Origin: Microbacterium flavescens
GTDB taxonomy: Bacteria; Actinomycetota; Actinomycetes; Actinomycetales; Microbacteriaceae
Reading direction: 5' to 3'
DNA length: 64,000 nt
Assembly: GCF_018588945.1 (NCBI RefSeq)
Contig: NZ_JAFIWA010000002.1
Span: 456,595-520,594 of the forward strand
Positions within the stretch are counted from its first letter, which is position 1. Each line of letters starts with the position of its first letter. The notes under the pieces were generated by a model, which was not told the DNA's origin, searched no databases, and was given only the letters and a program-made list of their open reading frames with translations. This document shows, one piece after another, positions 47,409 through 58,422 of this stretch. The position numbers and the translations under genes were made by a program.

Positions 47409-48245
47409 TCAGCGGACCGTCGCGGTGAACAGCAGGAACTCGGAGTCGATGACCCCATCGCGCTCGATGGCGCGGTCGCCGAGGCCGCGCAGGGCCTCGT
47501 CGATGGCCGCCACAGCGGCCGCGTCGTCGGCATTGCGGTTGTAGACGGCGATCGTCGGTCCGTAGTGCGACGCGAAGTAAGCCCGGAACTCCTCGCCGGT
47601 CGTGAAGCGGTCGAGCCGCACGCTCTCGCGGACCGCGCGGACATCGGTGACCCGATCGCCGAACAGCTCGCGCACGTGCGTCTCGTCTCCCCACAGTGGC
47701 GCCGGCTGGGCGCCCGCCGGCAGCGGCGCGTTGAACGGCTTGAGCGCGGCGAAGAGCTGGCCGATGAAGCCCTGCGGCGTCCAGCTGATGAGCCCGATGC
47801 GGCCGCCGGGGCGGACCACGCGGACGATCTCGCCGGCGCTGCGCTCGTGGTGCGGCGCGAACATGACGCCGACCGTCGAGATCGCGACGTCGAACTCGTC
47901 GTCGGCGAACGGAAGCGCCTCGGCATCGGCCGGTCGCCACTCGAGCTCCGCGCCCGCGTCCTGCGCGCGGCGGTGTCCGTCGCCGAACAGCTCGGGCGTG
48001 AGATCGGTCGCGACGACGTCTGCTCCGCGGAGCGCGGCGGGGATCGCAGCATTGCCGCTTCCGGTCGCGATGTCGATCACGCGCTCTCCGGCGCGGACGT
48101 CGACGGCCTCGACCACGCGCGGACCCAGCGACCAGATGAGGTCGTGGGCGAGCGTGGGGTAGTCGCCCGACGCCCACATCGCACGGTGCTTGGCCTTGAG
48201 CGCCTGATCGGCCTCGTCGATCGCAATGGTGTGCAGATCGGTCAT
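47409..48245 (-). CDS. class I SAM-dependent methyltransferase
   Basis: 278 residues. SAM-binding motif I RVIDIATGSGNAAIPAALRGADVVATDLTPE, post-I acidic residue, motif with PFADDEFDVAISTVGVMFAPHHE, and a downstream IVRVVRPGGRIGLISWTPQG, as in UbiE/COQ5-like small-molecule methyltransferases. Substrate unknown. ATG at 48245 with AGAAGGAGAAGG upstream. First gene of the operon ending in the LuxR regulator. Its upstream region is shared with the divergent Clp gene. Confidence 0.88.
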   Translation of the reverse strand: MTDLHTIAIDEADQALKAKHRAMWASGDYPTLAHDLIWSLGPRVVEAVDVRAGERVIDIATGSGNAAIPAALRGADVVATDLTPELFGDGHRRAQDAGAELEWRPADAEALPFADDEFDVAISTVGVMFAPHHERSAGEIVRVVRPGGRIGLISWTPQGFIGQLFAALKPFNAPLPAGAQPAPLWGDETHVRELFGDRVTDVRAVRESVRLDRFTTGEEFRAYFASHYGPTIAVYNRNADDAAAVAAIDEALRGLGDRAIERDGVIDSEFLLFTATVR

Positions 48246-48390
48246 GGGTCCTTCTCCTTCTGGTTCGGTGGACGGTTCCCAGCGTTCTCGCGATGCGCTG
48301 CGGGGACATCCGTGCCGTGCACGGAAATCGCGCACCGGGAGGAAAGAGCACTCCGCGACGCGGGGAATACACCCGCACGAGGACCGTTAA

Positions 48391-48440
48391 CTTGATACGG
48401 ATGTACTCAAGTTCGTAAACTTGACAGTCCTTCACTCAAC
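48391..48440 (+). promoter_or_regulatory. two HAIR (HspR) boxes in the clp promoter
   Basis: Box 1: CTTGATA-N7-ACTCAAG (48391-48411). Box 2: CTTGACA-N7-ACTCAAC (48420-48440). Both match the HspR inverted repeat CTTGAGT-N7-ACTCAAG. A promoter fits on top of them: -35 TTGATA (48392-48397), 18-base spacer, -10 TAAACT (48416-48421). HspR would repress this promoter until heat or unfolded protein titrates DnaK. Confidence 0.88.
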
Positions 48441-48455
48441 TTTCAGGGAGATGGG

Positions 48456-51020
<2,565 letters not shown>

Positions 51021-51032
51021 TCGGCACGTGAC

Positions 51033-51070
51033 ACGGAGGGCGCCGCGGGGATTCCCGCGGCGCCCTCCGT
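51033..51070 (+). terminator. terminator of the clp gene
   Basis: A 17-base perfect stem, ACGGAGGGCGCCGCGGG (51033-51049) with its complement (51054-51070), and a GATT loop, beginning 12 bases after the clp stop. There is no U-tract, as is common in high-GC actinobacteria. Confidence 0.8.
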
Positions 51071-51125
51071 CGTGTCCGGCGAGCGTCTCGGCCGCGCCGT
51101 CGGCGACCCATGCCAGGGTGGAGCA

Positions 51126-52001
51126 ATGGCACGCATCGGCGCGATCTTCAACCCGTACACGCACACGCCCGACGAGTTCCGCGACGCGGTGCTAGTCGCC
51201 GAGCGCGAAGGACTCCCCGAACTGTGGATCTGGGAGGACTGCTTCCGCACGTCGGCGTTCGCGACCGCCGCCGCAGCGCTGGCTTGGACCGAGCGGCTGC
51301 GCGTCGGCATCGGGATCGCGCCCATGCCCCTGCGGAACGTGGCCGCCACCGCGATGGAGATCGCGACCATCGAGCGGCTCTTCCCTGGGCGCCTGCTGCC
51401 CGGCGTCGGGCACGGCATCCTGCCGTGGATGGGACAGGTGGGCGCACGCGTCGCCTCGCCGCTGACGCTCATGGGCGAGTACGTGCCCGCCCTGCGGTCG
51501 CTGCTGGCGGGGGAGCGGGTCGACACCGCAGGACGCTACGTGACGCTCGACGGCGTCGCGCTCGACGCGCCGCCCTCGACCGCGCCCCGCGTGTTCGCGG
51601 CGGCCGAGGGGCCGAAGACGCTGCGCCTCAGCGGCGAGGTCGCCGACGGGACCGTGCTCGACAGCAACCACACGGCCGCGGAATTGCGCGCGTCCGTCGA
51701 GGCGGTGCGCGATGCGCGCGCCGCCGCCGATCGTGCCGGTGACCATGACTTCGTCGCCTATGTCATCACCGCGTTCGGCCCGGATGCCGAGTCCCGCGCG
51801 CTCGCCGACGTCGGCGACAAGCCCGATCCGCAGGACCGCGCCGTCTGGGGCGACCCCGCCGAGGTCGCGACGGCGCTCGGTGCGTTCTTCGACACCGGCG
51901 TCGACGACGTGGTGCTGCTTCCCGCCTCGCGCGTCGACCTCGCCGACTTCTACGCCTCCGCCGCCGAGGTGTCGCGGCTCGTGACGGAGCGTGCGGCATG
52001 A
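51126..52001 (+). CDS. LLM-class F420/flavin-dependent oxidoreductase
   Basis: Luciferase-like TIM barrel, 291 residues. ELWIWEDCFRTSAFATAAAALAWTERLRVGIGIAPMPLRNVAATAMEIATIERLFPGR is the standard N-terminal half; GVGHGILPWMGQVGARVASPLTLMGEY and FAAAEGPKTLRLSGEVADGTVLD support the F420-dependent methylene-H4MPT-reductase-like branch. Substrate unknown. The ATG lies 6 bases after CAGGGT, which may be a leaderless -10 box. ATGA overlap with the next gene implies that the two products work together. Confidence 0.85.
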   Translation: MARIGAIFNPYTHTPDEFRDAVLVAEREGLPELWIWEDCFRTSAFATAAAALAWTERLRVGIGIAPMPLRNVAATAMEIATIERLFPGRLLPGVGHGILPWMGQVGARVASPLTLMGEYVPALRSLLAGERVDTAGRYVTLDGVALDAPPSTAPRVFAAAEGPKTLRLSGEVADGTVLDSNHTAAELRASVEAVRDARAAADRAGDHDFVAYVITAFGPDAESRALADVGDKPDPQDRAVWGDPAEVATALGAFFDTGVDDVVLLPASRVDLADFYASAAEVSRLVTERAA

Positions 52002-52792
52002 CCGGTGCGGACTCGACCGGTGCCGACTCGACCGGCGCGCTCTCGATCGGCGTCGCGGCCGCCGTCGGCGCCGATGTCGCGGCCCGGCTCGCGCCCGCGG
52101 TCGAGGCCGCCGGGTTCCACGCGCTGTGGGTGAACGACACCCCGGGCAACGATGCCCTCGCCGTCCTCGCGGCAGCCGCGCGCGAGACCGACGCGCTCGT
52201 CCTCGCGACCGGCGTGCTTCCCGTCGACCGCCGGCCGCCCGCCGAGATCCTCGACCGTGTGTCGTCGCTCGGCCTGCCGGAGGACCGCCTCGTACTCGGC
52301 ATCGGCTCGGGCGGGCGGGGCGAAGGTGCGCTGGCGCGGGTGACGGATGCCGCGGCCGCGCTCCGGTCCGCGACGGCGGCGCGCGTCGTGGTCGGCGCAC
52401 TCGGCCCGAAGATGCGGCGGCTCGGGGCCGAGGCATCCGATGGCCTTCTGCTCAGCTGGCTGACGCCGGAGATCGCCGCGCGGCAGGCGGAGGAGGGCCA
52501 CGCCCTCGCTCCGGCGGTCCACGTCGCGGTGTACGTGCGGTCGGCGCTCGACCCGGCGGCGCTCCCGCGACTCGACCGCGAGACCGCGGCCTACGCGTCG
52601 TACCCCGCGTACGCGGCGAACTTCGAACGCCTGGGGATCGCCGCAGCCGACACGACCGTCGGTCCGGGTCAGCGCGAGCGGCTGTCGGCGTACCGGGCAG
52701 CGGCCGACGAGGTCGTGCTGCGTGCGATCACCGCCGGCGAGCAGGCCGAGGACTACCTGCGCTTCATCGAGGCGGTCGCCGCGGCCGGATGA
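51998..52792 (+). CDS. short LLM-class oxidoreductase-like protein
   Basis: 264 residues, shorter than usual because of missing barrel segments: SIGVAAAVGADVAARLAPAVEAAGFHALWVNDTPGNDALAVLAAAA, ETDALVLATGVLPVDRRPPAEI, RLVLGIGSGG and LGPKMRRLGAEASDGLLLSWLTPE follow the family order. The N-terminus contains a small tandem, TGADSTGADSTGA, from a DNA duplication. It overlaps the first LLM gene by ATGA; perhaps the two form a heterodimer like LuxA/LuxB. It may be catalytically weak on its own. Confidence 0.75.
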   Translation: MTGADSTGADSTGALSIGVAAAVGADVAARLAPAVEAAGFHALWVNDTPGNDALAVLAAAARETDALVLATGVLPVDRRPPAEILDRVSSLGLPEDRLVLGIGSGGRGEGALARVTDAAAALRSATAARVVVGALGPKMRRLGAEASDGLLLSWLTPEIAARQAEEGHALAPAVHVAVYVRSALDPAALPRLDRETAAYASYPAYAANFERLGIAAADTTVGPGQRERLSAYRAAADEVVLRAITAGEQAEDYLRFIEAVAAAG

Positions 52793-52823
52793 CTGCCGCG
52801 ACCGCCTCGGTGGGCGGGCCGGG

Positions 52824-54083
52824 TCAGCGGCCGATCCGCGGCACCTTCACGTCGACCCACACCAGCCGGTGGTCGCTGCTGGGGAACGGGAAGACCCCGG
52901 TCAGCCGCGACAGCGGGTCGGCGGCCACCGGCCAGAAGACGCCGGCCGCCACGGGCAGGAGCGTCCGCGAGGGCAGCACGTAGTCCGCACGCAGGTTGCC
53001 CGGCGCGGTGTCTGCGAAATCGGCGGTGTCGTATCTCGGGTCGCCGCGATGCGTCGTGTTCGCCCCGCCCTGGAGCGCCGAGGCCTCGACGGCACCCGCC
53101 GACGCCGGCTTCGCGTCGCGGATCCAGTGGCTGTCGAGCAGCTGGTCGATCGCGGCGTCGACGGAGTCGCCGTCGAGCGGGTCGGCGTTCTGATCGCCGA
53201 CGATCACGAACGACGATGCCGGGCGGAGCCCGCCGCGCACGCCCTCGTCGTCGTAGATGTAGCGTCCCTTGCCGGGCGCGACGTAGTCGGCCCAGAAGCG
53301 GATCTCGTCGTGGTTACGCCGTCCGTTGCGGTCTTCGGTGCCGTCGAACGTCGGCGGAGTCGGGTGCGACGCGAGGATGTGCACGGTGTGCGTGCCGACC
53401 TTCACGGGCACGTCCCAATGGGACTTGCTCGACAGGCGGAACACCTCGAGCTCCTCGGGCGAGTACCAGTCGGCGGGGAGCACGGTGGCCGGGTCGTCCG
53501 GCAGGAGGGCGCCGGGCATGTCCTTCCACAGGAACTTCTGGAACGTGCGCACGTCGTCGGTCACAATCGGGTGCTTCGACAGCACGACCATGCCGTACTG
53601 GCCCTCGAAGGCGCCGAACCCGAAGGCGTCGTCGCCGCCGCCGACCGTGCCGTCGTTGTTGAGGTCGAAGCCGCTCGGGATGCCGGTGTTCGACGGCGCG
53701 ACGAACGCGTACGGGTACTCGACCGCGCCGGCGCCGTTCTGGCTCACCTCGAGGTAGTTGTCGCGGAAGAGGTCGACCGCGACCCCGCCCGCGACGTAGT
53801 CGAACTCGTTCAGCAGCACGACGTCGGGATCGGCGCGCTGGATCACCTCGGCGACCGTGCGCGCCTGCGCGTTGTCGCCGGTCGACAGGTCGGCCACGAG
53901 CTGGCCGGCAGCGCCGCGGTTGAGCGAGAGGTTGTACGTGGCTACGCGCAGCGGCTCCTTCTGGTAGCGCACGTCGGGGCCGGCGGGTGCGGGCGGTGCT
54001 GCGATGGCCGGAGCGGCCGTGCCGGCGCCGATGAGGGCGGCAGCGGTGAGGGCGGCGAGTGCGCCGCGGATGCGGGGGGACAT
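52824..54083 (-). CDS. secreted endonuclease/exonuclease/phosphatase-family protein
   Basis: 419 residues. Sec signal peptide MSPRIRGALAALTAAALIGAGTAAPAIAAPP (cleavage after about residue 28). The mature part has the EEP fold: RVATYNLSLNRG, a metal-binding Glu in VVLLNEFDYV, ILASHPTPPTFDG, FVIVGDQNADPLDGDS and the C-terminal FPSSDHRLVWVDV (catalytic Asp-His). DLNNDGTVGGGDD is an EF-hand/dockerin-like calcium loop. Probably an extracellular nuclease or phosphodiesterase. The gene faces left and ends 31 bases from the LLM pair. Confidence 0.87.
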   Translation of the reverse strand: MSPRIRGALAALTAAALIGAGTAAPAIAAPPAPAGPDVRYQKEPLRVATYNLSLNRGAAGQLVADLSTGDNAQARTVAEVIQRADPDVVLLNEFDYVAGGVAVDLFRDNYLEVSQNGAGAVEYPYAFVAPSNTGIPSGFDLNNDGTVGGGDDAFGFGAFEGQYGMVVLSKHPIVTDDVRTFQKFLWKDMPGALLPDDPATVLPADWYSPEELEVFRLSSKSHWDVPVKVGTHTVHILASHPTPPTFDGTEDRNGRRNHDEIRFWADYVAPGKGRYIYDDEGVRGGLRPASSFVIVGDQNADPLDGDSVDAAIDQLLDSHWIRDAKPASAGAVEASALQGGANTTHRGDPRYDTADFADTAPGNLRADYVLPSRTLLPVAAGVFWPVAADPLSRLTGVFPFPSSDHRLVWVDVKVPRIGR

Positions 54084-54235
54084 CGTTCTCCTTCGAGGTC
54101 GACGCCGTCTCGTGGGCGGCGCGGGGGATGGGCAGCGCCTCACCCGCGTGATCGGCGACGTCGGCGACTGCGCTTCCACGGTAGGCGCCGAGCGCGACGA
54201 GCGGAAGAACGGCCGGTGTCCGGTCCGCGGGATGT

Positions 54236-54241
54236 CAGACT
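54236..54241 (+). promoter_or_regulatory. possible leaderless -10 box of the DoxX-like gene
   Basis: CAGACT, 7 bases before the ATG; the first base departs from TANNNT. Confidence 0.35.
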
Positions 54242-54248
54242 GGGCGCG

Positions 54249-54695
54249 ATGACCGCTCGATCCGCGCCGCGCCCCGACTCCGTTCTCAAAGCCGCCTCCC
54301 GCGTCCTGCTGGCGACGCTGCTGCTCGTGGCCGGGATCTCGCACCTCACCTGGGGGCGCCGCGGTTACCGCATCGTCGTACCCGACTGGGCGACCGAACT
54401 GCTGCGCACCGACAAGGACGCCATCGTGGTCGCGTCCGGGGCGGTCGAGCTCATGCTGGGCGGTGCGCTCCTGGCACTGCCGCGCGAGCGCCGGCGCATC
54501 GGCTGGATCGTCGCCGGGTTCTTCGTTGCCGTCTTCCCCGGGAATGTGCACCAGTGGCGAACCGGTCGCGACGCTCCGCTCATGCGGACCGACCGGGCGC
54601 GATTCATACGCCTGCTGCTGCAGCCCCTCCTCGTCGCGTGGGCGCTGTGGAGCACGTGGCCCGAGCGCGCGCCCGGCTCGAAGGTCCAGCGATGA
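54249..54695 (+). CDS. DoxX-like small membrane protein
   Basis: 148 residues with about four hydrophobic helices: ASRVLLATLLLVAGISHLTW, IVVASGAVELMLGGALLAL, IGWIVAGFFVAVFPGNVHQW and FIRLLLQPLLVAWALWSTW. The pattern GISHLTWGRRGYRIVVPDW and FPGNVHQW is that of DoxX-like proteins. Biochemical role unknown. Its TGA overlaps the ATG of the next gene, so the two products are made together. Confidence 0.75.
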   Translation: MTARSAPRPDSVLKAASRVLLATLLLVAGISHLTWGRRGYRIVVPDWATELLRTDKDAIVVASGAVELMLGGALLALPRERRRIGWIVAGFFVAVFPGNVHQWRTGRDAPLMRTDRARFIRLLLQPLLVAWALWSTWPERAPGSKVQR

Positions 54696-55714
54696 CCCGC
54701 CCCGTCGCGGTCATCGCGGGAGCGTCGGGCTTCGTCGGCGGCGCGCTGCGGTCGGCGCTCGCCGAAGACGGGTTCGTGGTCCGCCTCATCGGCCGCAACG
54801 GCCCCGACGGGCGGTGGACGGATCCGGACAGTCTGCGCCGCAGCGTCGACGGCGCCGACTTGGTGATCAACCTCGCGGGCAAGTCGGTGAACTGCCGCTA
54901 CACCGACGCCAACCGCGACGAGATCCTGCGGTCCCGTGTCGAGACGACCCGGCTCCTCCGTGAGGCGGTGACGGATGCCGCGGCCCCGCCCGCGCTCTGG
55001 CTCAACGCCAGCACCGCCACGATCTACCGCTACGCGCTCGACCGGCCGCAGACGGAGGCGGATGGCGAACTCGGCTCCGGCTTCTCGGTCGACGTCGCCC
55101 GCACCTGGGAGGACGAGTTCTTCACGGGCGACCTGCCCGGGACGCGACGGGTGTCGCTGCGCATGGCGATCGTCCTCGGCGACGGACCGGCGACACGGCT
55201 GCTGGTGCGACTCGCGCGCCTCGGCCTGGGCGGCCCGCAGTACGACGGACGCTGGTTCCCGCATCGGCGCTATCGCGGCATCGGACCGCACCCGACCGGC
55301 GACGGCAGACCGCCGTGGCATCGCTCGCGCGGCCGGCAGCGCTTCAGCTGGATCCACATCGACGATGTCGTCGGCGCGGTGCGCTTCATCCGCGACCATC
55401 CCGAGATCGACGGACCCGTCAACCTCGCAGCCCCTGATCCGATCGACAACGCGACGCTCATGGAGACGCTTCGCCGCCTCGTCGGGGCGCGCGTCGGCCT
55501 GCCCGCGTGGCGGTTCATGCTGGAGCCGGCGATGTGGGCGCTGCGCACCGAGCCGGAGCTCGTGCTGAAGAGCCGCTGGGTGCTGCCGGGGGTGCTCACG
55601 GATGCCGGCTACCGGTTCGCGCACGCCGAGGCCGGGCTCGCTCTGGCCGACGTCGTCGCGCGCCTCTCCCCAGGGCGCAAGCGCCGGCCGGGGGCCGCCA
55701 CCCGCCTCGGCTAG
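54692..55714 (+). CDS. TIGR01777-type NAD(P)-dependent epimerase (DUF1731)
   Basis: 340 residues, extended short-chain dehydrogenase fold: nucleotide loop VIAGASGFVGGALRSALAEDG, LVINLAGKSVNCRYTDANRDEILRSRVETTRLL, WLNASTATIYRY in the place of the catalytic Ser/Tyr region, and FSWIHIDDVVGAVRFI. The C-terminal DUF1731 tail includes GARVGLPAWRFMLEP and VLPGVLTDAGYRFAH. Substrate unknown. An inserted loop (GGPQYDGRWFPHRRYRGIGPHPTGDGR) is longer than usual. Paired with the DoxX-like gene upstream. Confidence 0.85.
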   Translation: MTRPVAVIAGASGFVGGALRSALAEDGFVVRLIGRNGPDGRWTDPDSLRRSVDGADLVINLAGKSVNCRYTDANRDEILRSRVETTRLLREAVTDAAAPPALWLNASTATIYRYALDRPQTEADGELGSGFSVDVARTWEDEFFTGDLPGTRRVSLRMAIVLGDGPATRLLVRLARLGLGGPQYDGRWFPHRRYRGIGPHPTGDGRPPWHRSRGRQRFSWIHIDDVVGAVRFIRDHPEIDGPVNLAAPDPIDNATLMETLRRLVGARVGLPAWRFMLEPAMWALRTEPELVLKSRWVLPGVLTDAGYRFAHAEAGLALADVVARLSPGRKRRPGAATRLG

Positions 55715-55717
55715 AGT
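55712..55717 (+). promoter_or_regulatory. leaderless -10 box (TAGAGT) of the ABC operon
   Basis: TAGAGT overlaps the stop of the preceding gene and lies 6 bases before the ATG of a six-codon leader ORF. Confidence 0.5.
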
Positions 55718-55723
55718 GCCAGA

Positions 55724-55744
55724 ATGCAAAGGCCGGCCGCGTGA
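55724..55744 (+). CDS. six-codon leader ORF coupled to the ABC permease
   Basis: ATG CAA AGG CCG GCC GCG TGA (MQRPAA). It starts 6 bases after TAGAGT, so it can be read from a leaderless mRNA, and its TGA overlaps the GTG of the permease gene as GTGA. Ribosomes could load at the leaderless ATG and re-start on the permease, which itself lacks a ribosome site. Confidence 0.4.
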   Translation: MQRPAA

Positions 55745-58422
55745 TCGGAGGAGTCCCCTTCGCCCTGGCCAGGGCGCGCGCTGCAGCCACGCCGCTCATC
55801 ACCCTCGCGGTCGTCTCCGCGCTCGCCGCACTGCTCGTCGTCGCCGTCTCCGCCCTCATCGGCTCCGTCGAGACGCGTGAGGTTCGCTCGGCACTCGCCG
55901 CCGCAACCGGCGATCGCAGCCGCATCGTCTTGACGATCGACGCGGAAGCGTCGGCCGACGACGTGGCCGCCGCCGCTTCCGCCGCAGTGGCCGATGCCGG
56001 CGCCGCCGGTGCCCTCGAGGTCGCCGTCGAGGACGGCGATGTCGTGCTCGCCCCCGACCTCGATGCGATCACCGGAGCTCAGGCGGTCGGCCTCGTCGAC
56101 GCCCTTGCCGGGCTGCGCGACGCCGTGGAGGAGGCGACCGGTGACCGCCCGCAGGAGTCCGGCGGCCTGCGCAACACCCTCGCCGGCATCAGCGACGGAA
56201 TCGAGTCCCGCCGCGGGCCGACGGCGGTCGCCCTCGGCCTGCTCGGAGTCCTCACGGCCGTGGTCGTCGGCGCCGTCGCGCTCGAATCGGTTCGCGCGCG
56301 CGAATCCGAGTCCCGGCTGCTGCGCGCACGCGGCGCGCGCCGGCGCGACCTCGTCTCGCTCGCCGCACTCGAGTCGGCGATCGTCGCGGTGCTGGGCGGC
56401 CTGGTGGGCGCCGGCGCAGGCGTCCTCGTGGCGGCGCTCTGGTCGGCCGCGGTGCCCGGCATCCTGCTGCCCGCGATCGTCGCCGCCGGGATCGGCGGAG
56501 TCGTGGCGCTGGTCGTCGCGGTGGCCACCGCAAGATCCGCCGATCGCGGCTCGTCGCGGGCCCGCGCCGTCGCCGACATCGGGCTCATCGTCCTGCTGGG
56601 CGTCGTCACGGCGCTGGCCGTGTGGCAGTTCGTGCAGTCCGGAACTCCCATCGTGGTGCGGGGCGACGGGCGCCGCACCCTCGATCCCCTCGTCGCCATC
56701 GCCCCGGCGCTGGCGCTCGGACTCGCCGCGTTGATCGCGGTCGCGCTGGCCACGCCGATCGCCCGGGCGATCGGCGCCGCCTTCGCGCCGACGCGGGGCA
56801 TCTCACCGGCGACACCGCTGCGCCTCGCCTCGCGCCGCCCGGCACGCCACGCCCTGTCGATCACGGTCGTCGCGTTCGCCATCGGCACCATCACGGTCGC
56901 GGGCGCCTACCAGGCCAGCCTCACGGCGCTCGGTGACGCCCCCGAGGCGCTGCGGGTCGGCGCCGACCTCAAGGTCGGGACGATCCCGGAGGACCTGTCG
57001 GCGGCGGACGTCGCGGCCACCGGCTCACCCGATGCGGCGATGCTCGCGCGCCCCATGAGCGCGCAGGCCGCGGATGGGCGCATCCCGATCCTCGCCGTGC
57101 AGGCGCCGCAGCTCGGCGCGGTCATGCTCGACGCGGACGGCACCATCGATCCGGCCGCTCTCGGCGCCGAGCTCACGATCCCCGAGACGAGCGCGGTGCT
57201 CGAGGGCGACACCTTCTCGCTCACCCTCGTGGCACCCGAAGCCGAGCCGGTCGAGTTCGACGGAGAGCTCATCCCGCAGGGCTCGCCGGCGCTCAACGGC
57301 CGCGCGACGGTGGTCTCGTCGGCGGGAGCCGTCGCGACGTTCGGCTTCAGCAACGCCGATCTCTCGGTGATCGAGGACGATAGCGGCAACACGTTCACCA
57401 ACGTGGACGTGCGCGGCACGGAGGCGTTCACGTTCGAGCTGCCGTCCGACGACCAGTGGTCGCTCGCGGCGCTCGCCCTCGCCTACCACCCGATGGGCCA
57501 CGTGCCCGGTGGGGGCGAGATCACCGAGGTGACAAGCGGCGGGGCGGCCGTCGACCTTGCCGGTTTCCGTCCGGCGGCCGGCACCCCGGGCTCCGTCGAG
57601 GTCACCGACGACGGATTGGCGTTCGCGCCGGAGGCGAGCGAGGGGCAGCCGTACAGCCAGGCCGTGGCCGCCGGCATCCCGAGTGCCGTGCCCGCCGTCG
57701 TCACGGCGGAGCTGGCCGCCTCGCTCAGCCTCGAGGTCGGCGACTCGATCGCCCTCGAGGTGATCAAGCCGGAGTTCGAGGCGGACTTCGAGATCGTCGA
57801 CGTGATCCCCGTGCTCCCCGGCTCGACGACCGGCGAAGGGATGCTCGTCGACCTCGGGACGCTGTCCACGGCCAGTCCCTTCGAGATCGTGCCGACGCAG
57901 GCATGGCTCTCGACCGGCGACCCCGGGGCCGTGGCGGCCGCGGTCGCCGAGGAGTTCCCGCAGACCGTGACGATCGTCGCCGACCCCCGCTCGGCCCAGA
58001 ACGCCGCCGGCACCGCTGCCGCGTTCATGCTCGCGGCAGCCGGCGCGGTCGTCCTCGCCGTCGTCGTGCTCGTGCTCCGTCGCACCCGAAGCCGCGCCGA
58101 CTCCCGTGAGCTCGCGCTGTTCGCCGTCATGGGCCTGGGCCGCCGGCGTGCGTCGCGCCTGCGCGCGCAGGAGGACCTGTTCGCCGTCGCGATGGGCGCC
58201 GTCGGCGGTGTCGCCGCCGGCGCGGTGACGGCGTGGCTCATCGTCGCACCTCTCGTGCGCGTCGCGTACGGAAGCGTGCCGGATGCCTACCCGATCGTGC
58301 TGCGGGCCGACCCGCCGGCGCTCATCGTCGCGATCCTTGCGGCGGTCGCCGTCTTCGCTGTCATCGTCGCCACCGTGCGCGCGCCCGCCCGGCTCGCCCC
58401 GCTCATGAGGGAGGACGAGTGA
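55741..58422 (+). CDS. FtsX-like ABC permease 1
   Basis: 893-residue membrane protein. It has an N-terminal TM helix (ITLAVVSALAALLVVAVSALIG), a first FtsX-like membrane domain ([47 protein letters not shown] and three more helices), a large extracytoplasmic domain (about 400-740) and a C-terminal FtsX-like domain (AAAFMLAAAGAVVLAVVVLVLRRTRSRADSRELALFAVMGLGRRRASRLRAQED). This is the MacB/LolC-type mechanotransmission architecture used for lipoprotein, lipid or antimicrobial export. GTG start by overlap with the leader ORF. It overlaps permease 2 as GTGA. Confidence 0.85.
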   Translation: MIGGVPFALARARAAATPLITLAVVSALAALLVVAVSALIGSVETREVRSALAAATGDRSRIVLTIDAEASADDVAAAASAAVADAGAAGALEVAVEDGDVVLAPDLDAITGAQAVGLVDALAGLRDAVEEATGDRPQESGGLRNTLAGISDGIESRRGPTAVALGLLGVLTAVVVGAVALESVRARESESRLLRARGARRRDLVSLAALESAIVAVLGGLVGAGAGVLVAALWSAAVPGILLPAIVAAGIGGVVALVVAVATARSADRGSSRARAVADIGLIVLLGVVTALAVWQFVQSGTPIVVRGDGRRTLDPLVAIAPALALGLAALIAVALATPIARAIGAAFAPTRGISPATPLRLASRRPARHALSITVVAFAIGTITVAGAYQASLTALGDAPEALRVGADLKVGTIPEDLSAADVAATGSPDAAMLARPMSAQAADGRIPILAVQAPQLGAVMLDADGTIDPAALGAELTIPETSAVLEGDTFSLTLVAPEAEPVEFDGELIPQGSPALNGRATVVSSAGAVATFGFSNADLSVIEDDSGNTFTNVDVRGTEAFTFELPSDDQWSLAALALAYHPMGHVPGGGEITEVTSGGAAVDLAGFRPAAGTPGSVEVTDDGLAFAPEASEGQPYSQAVAAGIPSAVPAVVTAELAASLSLEVGDSIALEVIKPEFEADFEIVDVIPVLPGSTTGEGMLVDLGTLSTASPFEIVPTQAWLSTGDPGAVAAAVAEEFPQTVTIVADPRSAQNAAGTAAAFMLAAAGAVVLAVVVLVLRRTRSRADSRELALFAVMGLGRRRASRLRAQEDLFAVAMGAVGGVAAGAVTAWLIVAPLVRVAYGSVPDAYPIVLRADPPALIVAILAAVAVFAVIVATVRAPARLAPLMREDE

